Positions 21,251-32,160 of a stretch of DNA of 64,000 nt are shown here, piece by piece. The notes under the pieces were generated by a model. That model saw only the letters and a program-made list of their open reading frames with translations, ran no database searches and had not been told where the DNA came from. The stretch spans positions 1,302,001-1,366,000 of the forward strand of contig OX621237.1 of the NCBI GenBank assembly GCA_951640165.1, read 5' to 3'. This DNA comes from Pseudoips prasinana. Taxonomy: Eukaryota > Arthropoda > Insecta > Lepidoptera > Nolidae. Both the position numbers and the translations under genes were made by a program. Each line of letters starts with the position of its first letter. The stretch's first letter is position 1.

Positions 21251-22375
21251 ACTAGCTGTGCCCCGCGGTTTTACACGCGATAAATTTTATAAATAATCAT
21301 AGCTCCTCTCTCCCGTAGGTGATAGCGTGATAATATGTAGCCTATATGTTTCAATTTAAATTTCAATTTATTTATTGCAAATCATGTGTATACAATGTTG
21401 TTAGAATGGTATTACTTATGTTTCAACATGATACCCTGTAAGGGCACAGCAACATTAGGTACATATTACAATAATACTTATTATTTATCATTTAATTTTA
21501 CACAATACAATCAATAGAATTAATATAAAATTACAGTATTACATAGTTAAATAATAAGAGTAAAAAATATATATATAAAAAAGTTTCATGCATGTCAATA
21601 GAATAAATGTTAATTAATTTTACATTCAATATATTAAATGTCATCTGGTACATAAAATAGTCAGGGAATATAAAGAGAATGTCATATTATTTCGTTCCAG
21701 GTTTAATCTTCTAGCATTAATTTTATATTTCTATTCATTTATTTAGGCTGGCTGTCATTGTAGAACTCTTGTAGCGTATAGAAACTTTTCTGGATTAAAT
21801 AGCCTTTGAGTTTTCTAATGAAAGAATCACATAATTGTTCGCCTCGTATAACTTTTGGTAGTTTATTATATATATTAATAGTACTAGCGTATGGCCCAGA
21901 TTTGTAAAGGCTTAGTTTCGTCTGGGGAACGGCCAGTCTGTTTTGGTGTCTTAAATTTAGAGGTCGGGAGTAGTTATCTTTCACTTGTTTAAATAGATGG
22001 TAGTTTTTCTTCACAAATTTGCAGATTTCCAGAATATATAACGATGTGACCGTCAATATATTTAAATATATAAAATGTGGTTTACAGCTATCTCTTGCAT
22101 CAATATTAGCAATTATTCTTATGCATTTTTTCTGTAAAATAAATATTTTTTGTACTTCACTACTATTTCCCCACAATATGATACCCTTGACCCGACCTCT
22201 TAGTAATATTCATGCAAAATTTGAAGCAAATCCATGCAGTACTTTTTGAGTTTAGCCCGGACATACATACAGACAAACAGACACACAGACAAAAATTCTA
22301 AACGCTATATTTTTGGCTTCGATATCGATTGCAGATCACGCCCCAAGTATCCTTTTAAAAAAATATTCAATGCAC
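21251..22375 (+). mobile_element. GCCCCGCGGTTT repeat, split by a LINE fragment
   Basis: The left part is ACTAGCTGTGCCCCGCGG to GTAGCCTATATGTT (21350). The right part resumes at 22187 with TTGACCCGACC and continues GTACTTTTTGAGTTTAGCC, GACATACATACAGACA and TTTGGCTTCGATATCGATTG. The 35.6 kb copy reads straight through this joint. Confidence 0.78.
21351..22186 (-). pseudogene. 5'-truncated LINE inserted in the GCCCCGCGG repeat
   Basis: The minus-strand frame 22176..21739 (145 codons) encodes the end of a LINE ORF2: MWGNSSEVQKIFILQKKC, IRIIANIDARDSCKP and later YNKLPKVIRG. These match the region downstream of the RT palm in Jockey/CR1-type elements (WG...LQKK.IRII, FN/YNKLP). The 3' UTR follows to 21351 with an AATAAATAAATTG-type terminus. 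It entered the repeat after truncation a few codons upstream of the visible start. No clear target duplication is visible. Confidence 0.75.
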
Positions 22376-22381
22376 AGTTTA

Positions 22382-22630
22382 TATAAGCCGTGTGGTTTCC
22401 AGCCTATAAAGAATAACAGAACTACCCCATAACATGCCGTGAGTGCCGTAAAAAGCGACTAAGGCATAGGTACTCCAGGTAGCCGGGCAGCAGAGCCACC
22501 TGTGTACTAGCTACCACCTCACTGCGGTCGCCAACTCGCATGCCAAGCGCGGTGACTACGGCAAACCGAATAGCAACCTTTAGGGGAAGCTTTTGTCCAG
22601 CAGTGGATGATATCAGGCTTATGATGACGT
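22382..22630 (+). mobile_element. SINE-like family Z with an RTE-type tail
   Basis: GCCGTGTGGTTTCCAGCC, AGCCGGGCAGCAGAGCCACC, then TGCCAAGCGCGGTGACTACG and GGGGAAGCTTTTGTCCAGCA, then ATATCAGGCTTATGATGACG. The last part copies the 3' end of the RTE LINE (GGGGGAGGCCTTTGTCCAGC...ATGATGATGA). Other copies: 34.75, 46.3 and 61.5 kb (minus), 47.0 and 56.8 kb (plus). Confidence 0.75.
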
Positions 22631-22670
22631 ACCGTATTTAGTTTATTTGGATATTTACAAAAGTTATTTG

Positions 22671-22920
22671 ACGGACACCGTAGCCTAGTTGGTAGTGCTC
22701 CTGCCTACGAAGCTGGTGGTCCTGGTTTCGAATCCCGGTAAGTGCAAATATTTGTGTGATGAGCACGAATATTTGTTTCTGAGTCATGGATGTTTTCTAT
22801 GTATTTAAGTATTTATCTATCTATATAAGTATGTATATCGTCTCCTGGTACCCATAGTACAAGCTTTGCTTAGTTTGGGGCTAGGATGATCTGTGTGACA
22901 TTGTCCCTAGATATTATAAA
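22671..22920 (+). mobile_element. tRNA-derived SINE (type A)
   Basis: Nearly identical to the 8.6 kb copy: A box TAGCCTAGTTGGTAGTGC and B box GGTTTCGAATCCCGG, ending ACATTGTCCCTAGATATTAT. Confidence 0.88.
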
Positions 22921-24240
22921 AATTAAAAAAATAATTATCATCGGTCAAATTGGATATCTATAATTACGGACAGCCTTTATTGATTAAAATAATTTCGCTG
23001 AAAGTCTAAAAAGACAAAACTAAGTTTTTTGTAGGACTAAACTCAATTTAGTAGCAAAGCTAATAAAAAACGGACATTTAAATCAATTAGAACAGAAAAT
23101 AGACTAAGTTGTTGAATTTCAGATGATACTAACGTTTATTAATTTAAACCTTAACTCAGAGTTTTAAGTGAGTAACTTAAAAGTGAAATTAAGTTTGGTG
23201 CAGAGTTCCGACTTGACCTTTTGATGGAGAAATGCTAAGTTTTGGTAAGTGCCACTCAAATTAAGTTATGCTGATACCGTTAATTTGTTGAAGAGCCGTA
23301 AAATTTTGTTTTATTGTATACCCAAGAACTTTATATTAGAGGGTAATTGCGGGGTTATTTTTGCGTGCAAAGTCCTTTTCAACGCGAATTGATAATCATA
23401 AATTAAATAAAGATATCTAAGTAATCAAACCCAGTCTAAAGGTTCCTAATTAAGTTCCAGTAGCACTAGACTCGCCAACTAAATATTACTTAGAGTGCAC
23501 TCCAACACTGCCCGAATTGCATCACAGAACGGACCGAGCTGAAGTAATCAAAAATAGCGAGCATGCTATAAATACTGGAGACGGACAGAAACATAAAATG
23601 TGTAAATTTTCCACGAGCTCCCACAAACCAAGGCCAGATAATATCCGCCAAGTTTCAGAGCAGAATTTCAAAAAGGAATTAACCTGGACTCACTCCCTGG
23701 ACACAACGACAGATTTTATTACAGCCATGAATAAATTCCACCGCTGGGACGGCGCGTCGCACCTCGTAAATTATAACGACACTTTAAACCCTCGGCCGAT
23801 TTACTGTGCCGTTTTAGTACGCGGTGTTATAAACATGTGGCTAACTCGCACGTCAATGGATGTTGCGTTAAATTATATCGACGAAAGCTGATTGGTTTTG
23901 TGGTGCTCGATTATTTTAGGCGTTTAGGGCTGAGTTTTAAGGGCGTTTTATTGGAGTGTGGGGTGAGTTACTAACAGGTATGCTGTAAATACTGTGATCC
24001 AGTTGCCTGACACACTTTCGTTTTAATTAGCTTCCCAGTTATAACTTGGTGGTAGTATTTAGCATAAACACATTCATTTTATTTGTCAAACACGCTACAC
24101 ACTTATTCTGTCCGAATATTAGAAGCTCGATTATATATATAATAAACTTAGTACCATAGTTTTAAAATGTTTTAATATCAAAGAAACACGTACATATAAG
24201 GGAAAACTGCGACGTAATACAACATTCAAATTCGTTATTT
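22921..24240. other. No recognised gene; contains a GC-richer unique island
   Basis: Mostly AT-rich. 23480..23940 is clearly richer in GC, is not repeated in the window, and holds a 124-codon frame (23517..23891) that opens with TTG rather than ATG and has no recognisable domain. It may be conserved non-coding DNA or decayed coding sequence. Confidence 0.4.
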
Positions 24241-24688
24241 AAAACCGGCCAAGTGCGAGTCAGACTCGCCCATGAAGGGTTCCGTAGCAGCAAGTATTTC
24301 AGATGATTAAATGAAAGGTAAATTGTGGTTTACTCATTTTACTACTTTGGAAGTGTCTCTCGTGCAAACTATTCAGTTGAGAAAAAAATGATATGCGAAA
24401 CCTCAATATCATTTTTGAAGACCTATCCATACGCCATATTTATGGGTACGATGACAAAAAAATGTCGTGTTTCAGTACTATGTATGGGGAACCCCCCCAA
24501 ATTATTGTTATTTTTCTATTTTTGTGAAAATTTTAATGCGGTCCACAGAATACATCTACTTACCAAGTGTCAACATTACAGCTCTTATAGTTTTGGAAAA
24601 AAGTGGCTGTGACATACGGACAGACAGACAGACTTGACGAATCTATAAGGGTTCCGTTTTCGCCATTTGGCTACGGAACCCTAAAAAT
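24241..24688 (-). repeat. GGGTTCCGTAGCC repeat, minus copy
   Basis: It starts AAAACCGGCCAAGTGCGAGT and ends CCATTTGGCTACGGAACCCT, the reverse of the 20.3 kb copy. Confidence 0.8.
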
Positions 24689-25384
24689 CTTTTTTTAATA
24701 ATTATTTACTATTTTATTTATTTAGTAGTCAAGTTTTAGTTATCTTACCTTACAGTATAATAAATTGCAAAACCTTGCCTAAACAAAAGGCTATCCAGTA
24801 GACGCTCCGCATCAGCATCAAATGGTAGCGTTTTCAGAAGATTAGCAGCATTGCCACGTGTAACATTGACCAATTTCAAGATTTTTGGTATGTAGCCGAG
24901 CACTTATGCCGCACCCTTGAAGTGTTTCAAGATATAATGCTTCCGCAAATACCACTCAAATCATAACCCACATTTTGGCATAAGGATAAAAACTAGTAAA
25001 AATTTACCCATCCATATATCGTAGCACTATGAAAAATGTACGGTCTTAAATCTTCTCCATAAATTTCCATAACGGCCTAAGGTCACTTGCCGCCTAATAG
25101 ATAACTTTCACCATTTTGATATTCGCCAATATTTAATAAGAAAAATTGAATATTATTCTTCAGTAAAGGTCAGTTTTAGAAGTTCAGCATTATACAAGTA
25201 TTTTATTAATGGAGCCGTAACTTTGAGTAAATCTATTTTGAATGTTCTAAAGTTGATACTACAAAAGTTTGTTCTATGAATTTAATGAATAATATCAATG
25301 TAAAGGTGGTTGCTGCTGCCTTTCTTTAAGTATTACTTGTGATTTAAGCATTTAACATTTTTGAATATAAATATAAGAAACAAT
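24689..25384. other. Spacer without a recognised gene
   Basis: No coding frame or named element was seen. Confidence 0.35.
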
Positions 25385-25755
25385 TTCAAAACGCTCTCAT
25401 TAGTTTTCTTGCAAGAAAAGCATACTACCACATTGACGAATTGTTTAATGATAAACTGTAATAAATAGACATTTATATTTTAGTAGCTATCAATTGATGA
25501 CATTATTATATTATTATTAATCTATTATGTTATATGAATCATTTTTAATTTTAATCTGTAAACTTTTGTATTTATGTTAGTTAATTTTTTCAATTTTAAT
25601 TATGTTGACATATTTTATTAATGTAATTTTTTTAAGGAGTATCGAATGTTCATACGCGAAAAGGTAAAACATGGAGCTCGTCAATACTAATGTACAACAT
25701 CCACTGTAATAACTGTACCCATGTTTGTGAACTATAAATTAATAAAAAAAAAAAG
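25385..25755 (+). pseudogene. LINE 3' end (extreme C-terminus and 3' UTR)
   Basis: A frame near 25405..25462 reads KAYYHIDELFNDKL before a stop, a typical LINE ORF2 terminus. A long AT-rich 3' UTR ends ACTATAAATTAATAAAAAAA, a retroposition tail. Confidence 0.55.
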
Positions 25756-26263
25756 AATATAGTCTTTTCATTATCGTTAAGTAGGAGCTGTAATATCTAT
25801 TTTCAAGTGAACATAGAAATGTTGCTTGCGGTTTGCTTACTGTCGGTGAATAAAATATTTATTTTTCTCATATAGTCTTCGCTTCTAGTGAATTTTGTTG
25901 AGTTATTACTATTTTAAATGTGCACGTATGCACCCAATGTTTGTAGTCTGACACTACGTCACAGCTTCAATAAAAATCTTTGTTATTAACTATCACCGTA
26001 CAAAAATTTTGGTAAATTAAGACGACCAGGACCGTTCCCCTGTGTGTGCATTAGCGTGCATATTAGCCAACCAAAATGTAACCAACATAAAAAATAAGAC
26101 ACAAGGAAAAATATAAGCAAATGAAAACACAAGAAGAAAACAGCAAGTTTTGGGTTGACCACCTCGGTAGCTAGAGAAAGCTGCAGATTAAACAGGAAAC
26201 TCGCCGTAGGACCGCGTTGGCATAACAGTCCGTTAGGGGGTGTGAACTGAATTAGGCATTAAA
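25756..26263. other. Spacer without recognised features
   Basis: No gene or named repeat was seen. Confidence 0.35.
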
Positions 26264-26515
26264 AGATAATAATAATAATATCTCGGGACAATGTCACACA
26301 TATCATCCTAGCCCCAAACTAAACAAAGGTACTATGGGTACCAGGCGACGATATACATACTTATATAGATAGATAAATACTTATATACATAGAAAACATC
26401 CATGACTCAGAAACAAATATTCGTGCTCATCACACAAATATTTGCACTTACCGGGACTCGAACCCAGGACCACCAGCTTCGTAGGCAGGACGTAACTAGG
26501 CTACGGTGACCGTAA
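26264..26515 (-). mobile_element. tRNA-derived SINE (type A)
   Basis: The minus copy has its (ATT)n tail at 26264..26280, the B box GGGTTCGAGTCCCGG near 26460 and a head with a small deletion in the A-box region. Confidence 0.85.
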
Positions 26516-26824
26516 GATGCGAACTTATAATAATTAAAATATTTATTGTATTGAATATTCTCTAAAGCATATGAAAAAAATATCTTGTTAGGTAAAACCG
26601 CTAGGGGGTAGGTGAATAAAAAGTTCAGACGTAATTTTGCAAAAGCTAATTATATTTTATTTATAATTAAAGTATTTGCGTAATATTAACTGTTTATTTT
26701 GAGTGTTCTAAGGTTAATTTTGTGTTACTCACCGGGGAAGCACATTTATGTAACTTAAGCACCACAATATCACCACCTGCCAGCTTAACATCTACACTGC
26801 ACTTTTATAAATCTCTACACTAAG

Positions 26825-27538
26825 ATGTCCAATTTGTCAGAGATATTAACCACACAGAACCGGCTTGAGGAGAACATCACAAAGAGATTTGATGACCTCC
26901 AGGCACAGATAACAAATGCTGGGTCATCCAAGGATACTGTTGCAAAAGTAGCTGAAGAGCTCCGGACATTCAGGGAGCTTATTTTTGGTATCCTCAGCCT
27001 TCTCCGGCAACAAATTAGGGATTGCAGCAAACAAGTTGATGACCTTGAGGCACAGAACCGCCGCAAAGTTCTTATTATATCAGGTCTGCCCGAAGAAGAA
27101 AATGAAGACTGTTCTAAGCGTGCTTTGGAGATCTTCAATAATAAGATGGGCCTTCTCAACATCAACAAAACCTCCATTAAAGTTTGTCACCGACTTGGAT
27201 CATCCAAAAAGCAACATCATCGGCCTATTTTGGTGCGGTTTGCAAGCCTGGATTTCAAATCGGCGGTATGGAAGGCAAAGACCAAATTAAAGGGTTCTCC
27301 AGTTTCACTCAAGGAGTTCCTGACGAGGCCCAGGCAAGCAGTCTTCGCTAAAAGTCGCTCTCACTTCGGATTTCGCTCTGTTTGGACTCAAAGCGGCGTT
27401 ATCTTCATCAAAACGCCGTGCGGTAGCAGCCACAAGATCACCACGGAGGAAGAGTTGGCCCCACTCATCACCAAGTATCCAAAAGTGTCGGTGGAGACTC
27501 CTACAACGGGCCCCAGCTCCGGTCATAGTAAATCCTAA
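26825..27538 (+). CDS. LINE ORF1 protein (nucleic-acid chaperone type)
   Basis: An intact 237-residue frame from ATG 26825. Residues 1-85 are heptad-rich and predicted coiled coil (for example EILTTQNRLEENITKRFDDL and RQQIRDCSKQVDDLEAQ). Then comes an RRM-like core starting RRKVLIISGLPEEENED, with VCHRLGSSKK and HRPILVRF, and a C-terminal part with LKEFLTRPRQAVF and GVIFIKTPCGSSHKITTEEE. This coiled-coil/RRM/C-terminal order is that of L1-like ORF1 proteins, which trimerise and bind element RNA in cytoplasmic RNPs. It lies 579 bp upstream of the ORF2 start on the same strand and belongs to the same element. The absence of stops suggests a recent copy. Confidence 0.85.
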   Translation: MSNLSEILTTQNRLEENITKRFDDLQAQITNAGSSKDTVAKVAEELRTFRELIFGILSLLRQQIRDCSKQVDDLEAQNRRKVLIISGLPEEENEDCSKRALEIFNNKMGLLNINKTSIKVCHRLGSSKKQHHRPILVRFASLDFKSAVWKAKTKLKGSPVSLKEFLTRPRQAVFAKSRSHFGFRSVWTQSGVIFIKTPCGSSHKITTEEELAPLITKYPKVSVETPTTGPSSGHSKS

Positions 27539-28117
27539 AAACATATCATTTTATTTAGCGTCATTGCACGTAGTTTATATTCACTAGGTATATTTTATTT
27601 TCATTTAGCGTTTAAACCTACCATTCTCGAACCCGATGTCATATATTCGTGCTGTGTTAATTGTTCTGTTACTTTGCCTCGTATTCCACTCTGAGGTCCC
27701 GATTGTTTTTTTTTCTTTCTCCTCAAACAATATAGTCAATGTAGGTAAAATTATATGTATTATTATCGCCAAATGATAACAGGCTTATTTCAACGCAGTG
27801 TGATTAATATGCGAGATGACATTTCGTCTGTCAAATTGAATTGACATTTGGGTGCGTTTCGTTTCACATAAAGTAGTTACATTACTTTACGAAGTGAGTT
27901 GCCATCATTCTACGTGTAATGCGTTGTATATTTTTTTTTTCTATTTTGTACTTTTTTATTATTTGCGTATCTATGTGTATAGCAGTGTACTAGTGTGCGC
28001 TGGCGGGTGGTGCAGGGTTTAATTGGTCCGTCAATTATTGCACCACTTATTTAGTTTTTATTTTTGTATAATTTTGTTATTGTTTAGTATTTTATTTTTA
28101 TATAAGTAATTTTATTT
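27539..28117 (+). other. Inter-ORF spacer of the LINE
   Basis: 579 bp without an open frame separate ORF1 and ORF2. In most CR1- and Jockey-type elements the two ORFs overlap or nearly touch, so either this spacer is a feature of the family or it contains foreign sequence. The T-rich runs near 27705 and 27930 show no TIR or target duplication. Confidence 0.6.
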
Positions 28118-31059
28118 ATGTCTATATTATCTGATGATGATTCGTATTATTCTGCCAACGAATTGACTGCAACTGATGACAGTTTCTGCTCTATAAATGA
28201 CTCACTTGGAGATTTTCTAAGGAACAATTTTAGTAATTCTCGTAAGAACTTACTGAACATTTGCCATATAAATGCACAAAGCGTCCCGAGCCATTTTACT
28301 GATCTGTACGATGCCTTTTCAGACTGCAACGTACATGCTGTCCTGATTTCTGAGAGCTGGCTTAAACCACATTTGCTTTCTACTATGTATTCCCTCCCAG
28401 GTTTTGTGCTCGTCCGTAATGACCGTTTAGGTAAAGGTGGAGGAGGAGTCGCCATATATCTCAGGAGTGATCTCCCATATAAGATATTGGCCTCCTCTTC
28501 CTCAAACTACTCAGCCTCCGCAGAGTTTCTGTTCCTTGAGGTTTATATCAAAGGTATCAAGATAGTTATGGCCACTGTATATTGTCCCCCTAATGTTGAC
28601 TATTTCACCGACTTGGAGTCGGTACTTGAATCTTTGGGTTCGGAGTATGTACACCACATCATCATGGCGACTTAAATACCAATCTCCTTAATCAAAACTC
28701 TCCTCGTACCCGGAAACTCTTACATATTGTCGAGTCAAGTACTTTGCACGTTTTGCCTCTTCAAGCCACCCACTATAATGCTTCAGGTGAAGATACTTGG
28801 CTCGACTTAATCCTATCCTCTAATCCTTCTTTAGTTTCCACTCACGGACAACATCCTGCTCCTGGCTTTTCCAACCATGACCTTGTTTATTTATCCTATA
28901 TCCTGAAACCTCCTAAACCTAAACCCAAGGTTCTGCACGTGCGTTCTTTTGCCAAGATGGACTTAGAATTACTTTGCAAGGATGCCGCTAAACTTGAGTG
29001 GGATTCTTTGGTGGAAGCACAGGCCATAGACGAAAAGGTAGAGATCCTTAATGCAAAAGATGTTCACGCACCAATAAGAAAAGTGAAGCTGAAGCGTCCA
29101 CCTGCACCCTGGATGTCTAGGGGAATTCAGACAGCTATGAGACGTAGGGACCGGGTGTTTCGTAAATTTAGGAATGGTCGTTCTGATGAGGATTGGAACC
29201 TTTATAAAGTGGCTAGAAATCGGTGTAATCAGATGGTACGTAACGCTAAACGCCAGCATATTTTCGACAATATTTCTTCTACTACTCCTGCTGGTATCTG
29301 GAAATTCCTCGGAACTCTAGGTATCGGCAAGTCGCAATGTTCAAACCCACCTAGCTCTATCAATCTGGATGATCTAAATCGACATTTCTCTACCACTTCT
29401 ACGATGGATCACCAGACAATATGTGATACTGTCTACTATTTAAATGGTTTGTCGCGCTCTAATACTATTTCGTTTCACTTCTCTCCAGTCTCTTCTGACG
29501 AGATCAAAAAGATTATCCTTTCCATTAAATCCAATGCAGTTGGTTGTGATAAGATCGGCCGCCGCATGATTATTCCTATCCTGGATCATGTCCTTCCTGC
29601 CATTTCTCACATAATTAATTTTTCTCTGGATACTGGATCTTTCCCCTCCTTATGGCGTAAAGCTTTTATCCGTCCACTCCCTAAGTCCTCTAATCCCTCA
29701 CTTCCCGCTCATTACCGTCCTATTTCTATTCTTCCTTTCCTCTCCAAGGTACTTGAGTCCTGTGTACAACAACAACTCTCCTGTTATGTTCTTGTCAACC
29801 AACTGATAAGTCCGTTTCAATCTGGATTTAGACCGGGCCATAGTACCACCACCGCTCTCCTTAAAGTGACTGGCGATATTAGGGCAGGTATGGAGGATAC
29901 AATGATCACCGTTATGGTTTTGATTGACTTTTCAAATGCCTTTAATACCGTCAGTCACGTTATCCTATTATCTATTCTATCCCATCTTATGGTGTCTGAT
30001 GAAGCTCTGGAATGGTTTTCTTCCTATCTTCGGGGGCGTCAGCAGTCGGTTTACGTCGGTGAGTCCTCTTCGAACTGGCGTGATCTCGATACTGGTGTCC
30101 CACAAGGCGGTATACTCTCTCCTCTTTTATTTTCGATCTTCATAAATCTCATAACTCATAACCTTCAGTGTACGTATCATCTGTATGCCGATGATCTCCA
30201 GATTTACGTTCAAACGACATTTGACGGACTGGCTGAGGGTATTTCTAAGATCAATCGTGACTTAGATGCGATAAAACTTTGGTCTGACAAATTTGGCCTA
30301 AGTGTGAACCCGTCAAAGTGTCAAGCTATTATAATTGGGAGCTCCCGATTAGTATCAAAGGTTGAATTTCGTGATCTGCCATCAATAATCTTTGATCATA
30401 AGTGTATACCTATAAGCCAATATGTGAAAAACCTTGGACTAAACATTGATACATCATTAAGCTGGCAAAAACAAATAGCAAGTGTTAGTCAAAGAGTTAC
30501 AGGCGTATTGAGGTGTCTCTACCGTCTTAAAAATTTTCTACCAATAAAAACTAAGGTAATGCTCGTGCAGGCCCTAATATTTCCTATAGTCGACTATGGT
30601 GATGTTTGCTACTTTGACCTGAATGCAGATCACCTCAATAAACTCGATAGACTTCTGAATAACTGCATTCGGTTCATTTTCAATCTTCGTAAGTATGACC
30701 ATGTCTCTTCCCATCGATCCCAACTGCAATGGTTACCGATCCGCGAACGACGATCATTACGAGCACTAACCACCTTATATTCTATTCTAGACTCTACTTC
30801 TTCTCCATCTTACTTATCTCATCACTTTCAATATCTCTTTACTAACCATACTAAAAATCTTCGCTCTTCACACAATCGTCTCCTCCAATGTCCATCTCAC
30901 AGCTCTGACTTCCTTCACTCTTCTTTCTTTGTACAGTCAATTCTTCAGTGGAATGCATTACCTCTCGAAATCAGGATGGCCAAGAGTCGTATCTCATTTA
31001 AAAGAAAAGTTCGTGAGCATTTACTTCGTAAATTGTTAGCAGAAACCCCACAGTTATAA
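28118..31059 (+). pseudogene. LINE ORF2 (endonuclease-RT) with one frameshift
   Basis: Frame one (ATG 28118 to stop 28675) holds an APE-type endonuclease: CHINAQSV, ISESWL (catalytic E), GKGGGGVAIYL and VYCPPN. It breaks exactly at the next catalytic block, HHIIMAT, where the related 37 kb element has IIMGDFNT. Loss of one G near 28664 explains the shift. The second frame then stays open to 31059: RT blocks YRPISILPFLSKVLE, FQSGFRPGHSTTTALLK, IDFSNAFNTV (first Asp), GVPQGGILSPLLFS and YADDLQIY (Asp pair), then a C-terminal segment ending NALPLEIRM. The full product would be near 980 residues, normal for the group. The family nicks target DNA and copies its RNA there. I place it in the CR1/Jockey superfamily without a finer clade. 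Confidence 0.9.
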
Positions 31060-31345
31060 ATTAAATATATGTTTCATGATCGGATTTTATAGTATAGTAT
31101 CATATAGTATAGTATTGTATAATATAGTATTGCATAGTATAGTATTGTATAATATATTATTGTATAGTATAGTATTGTGTTTGTTTACTTTCTTACTCTT
31201 TGATAATTGTATGATCCGTGCACCTACCATGCTATCTCTGCACCACCCTAAGGTTGACTGGCAGAAAATGCCTTGGGCATTAAGTCCGCCTTTGTACAAT
31301 TTGATGTGCATAAAGTTATAAATAAATAATAAATAAAACCCTGTG
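31060..31345 (+). repeat. LINE 3' UTR with minisatellite and terminal hairpin
   Basis: A degenerate TATAGTATAGTATTG array covers 31085..31180. GGTTGACTGGCAGA is followed by the stem AATGCC (31267..31272), loop TTG, stem GGCATT (31276..31281), then AAGTCCGCCTTTGTAC. The tail is (AAATA)n. The flanking blocks match five other LINE ends in the window, but the stem bases differ. Confidence 0.78.
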
Positions 31346-31534
31346 GTGGACGTGGAGATTGCCCTTAAGCGTATGTAAGGAGCAATCTATAGATACGTTA
31401 TAGTCTCAGTGCTTCCGGCACGTGAAGCTCTCAGTCCAGAATACTAGTAGATGAGTCATGCGTACTGGGCAGCATAAAAACTCTGACTCAAGGGCAACCC
31501 CTGCACATACGATAAACTTAATAAAAAAAATAAT

Positions 31535-31865
31535 AAAAAAAAATAAAGGTTTTTATTCACGTAGACTTTAAAAAAGCGCTTGTAAATAGTCAGAACATGT
31601 TTGTAGTAATATAGTTGTATACATTATTATTTCTAGTAACATAGATATTTAGGTTTATTTTATTATAGCAATGATATTTAGCTAGCTCGTATCAAGTTAT
31701 TGTCAAGAGATTATGTTTAATTATCTAGTTTAAGTCTTATATTTTTACTACATATTGTCAATGGTTCTGTCTATATTAAGGTACTATTATTATGATGGAC
31801 AATGTGTCAATAACGACGGTCGCGCTTTAATGCTACCACCGGATCCAATGCGCCCCAACTGAAAT
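31535..31865 (-). mobile_element. Retroposon family X
   Basis: In reverse of the 57.5 kb copy: TTCACGTAGACTTTAAAAAA, GCGCTTGTAAATAGTCAG, and ACGACGGTCGCGCTTTAATG with GGATCCAATGCGCCCCAACT. Confidence 0.78.
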
Positions 31866-31929
31866 TGAGAACTAAGAATAAAATATATATAAATACATAT
31901 TAGAATGAGACTAATAAATAAAATATATA

Positions 31930-32160
31930 TAAATAAATACATACATAGACTCACGCCTGTTTCCCAGAGGGGTAGGCAGAGACAACAGACTTCCATTTGT
32001 CACAATCCCTGCACACCTCTTTCGCTTCGTTTACTGAGATTATATTCATACACGCTCGCCGGTTTAGGGTACTTCTGACCTGAGCTTTCTTGAGAACATC
32101 TCCAATTTGATCAGATAATGTTCTAAGAGGTCTTCCCCTTCCGGTTGTACCATTCACACA
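31930..32160 (-). pseudogene. LINE C-terminal fragment
   Basis: The minus frame 32157..31951 reads NGTTGRGRPLRTLSDQIGDV, then NRRACMNIISVNEAKEVCRD and KSVVSAYPSGKQA before a stop. GRPxRTxxDQI and VSAYPxGxxA are endings I associate with lepidopteran RTE-like or Proto2-like LINE ORFs. No RT core remains. Confidence 0.68.

Noticed and set aside
23517..23891. 124-codon frame as a protein gene
   Set aside because: It opens with TTG, has no credible ATG, no domain and no splice context. Kept only as a unique island.
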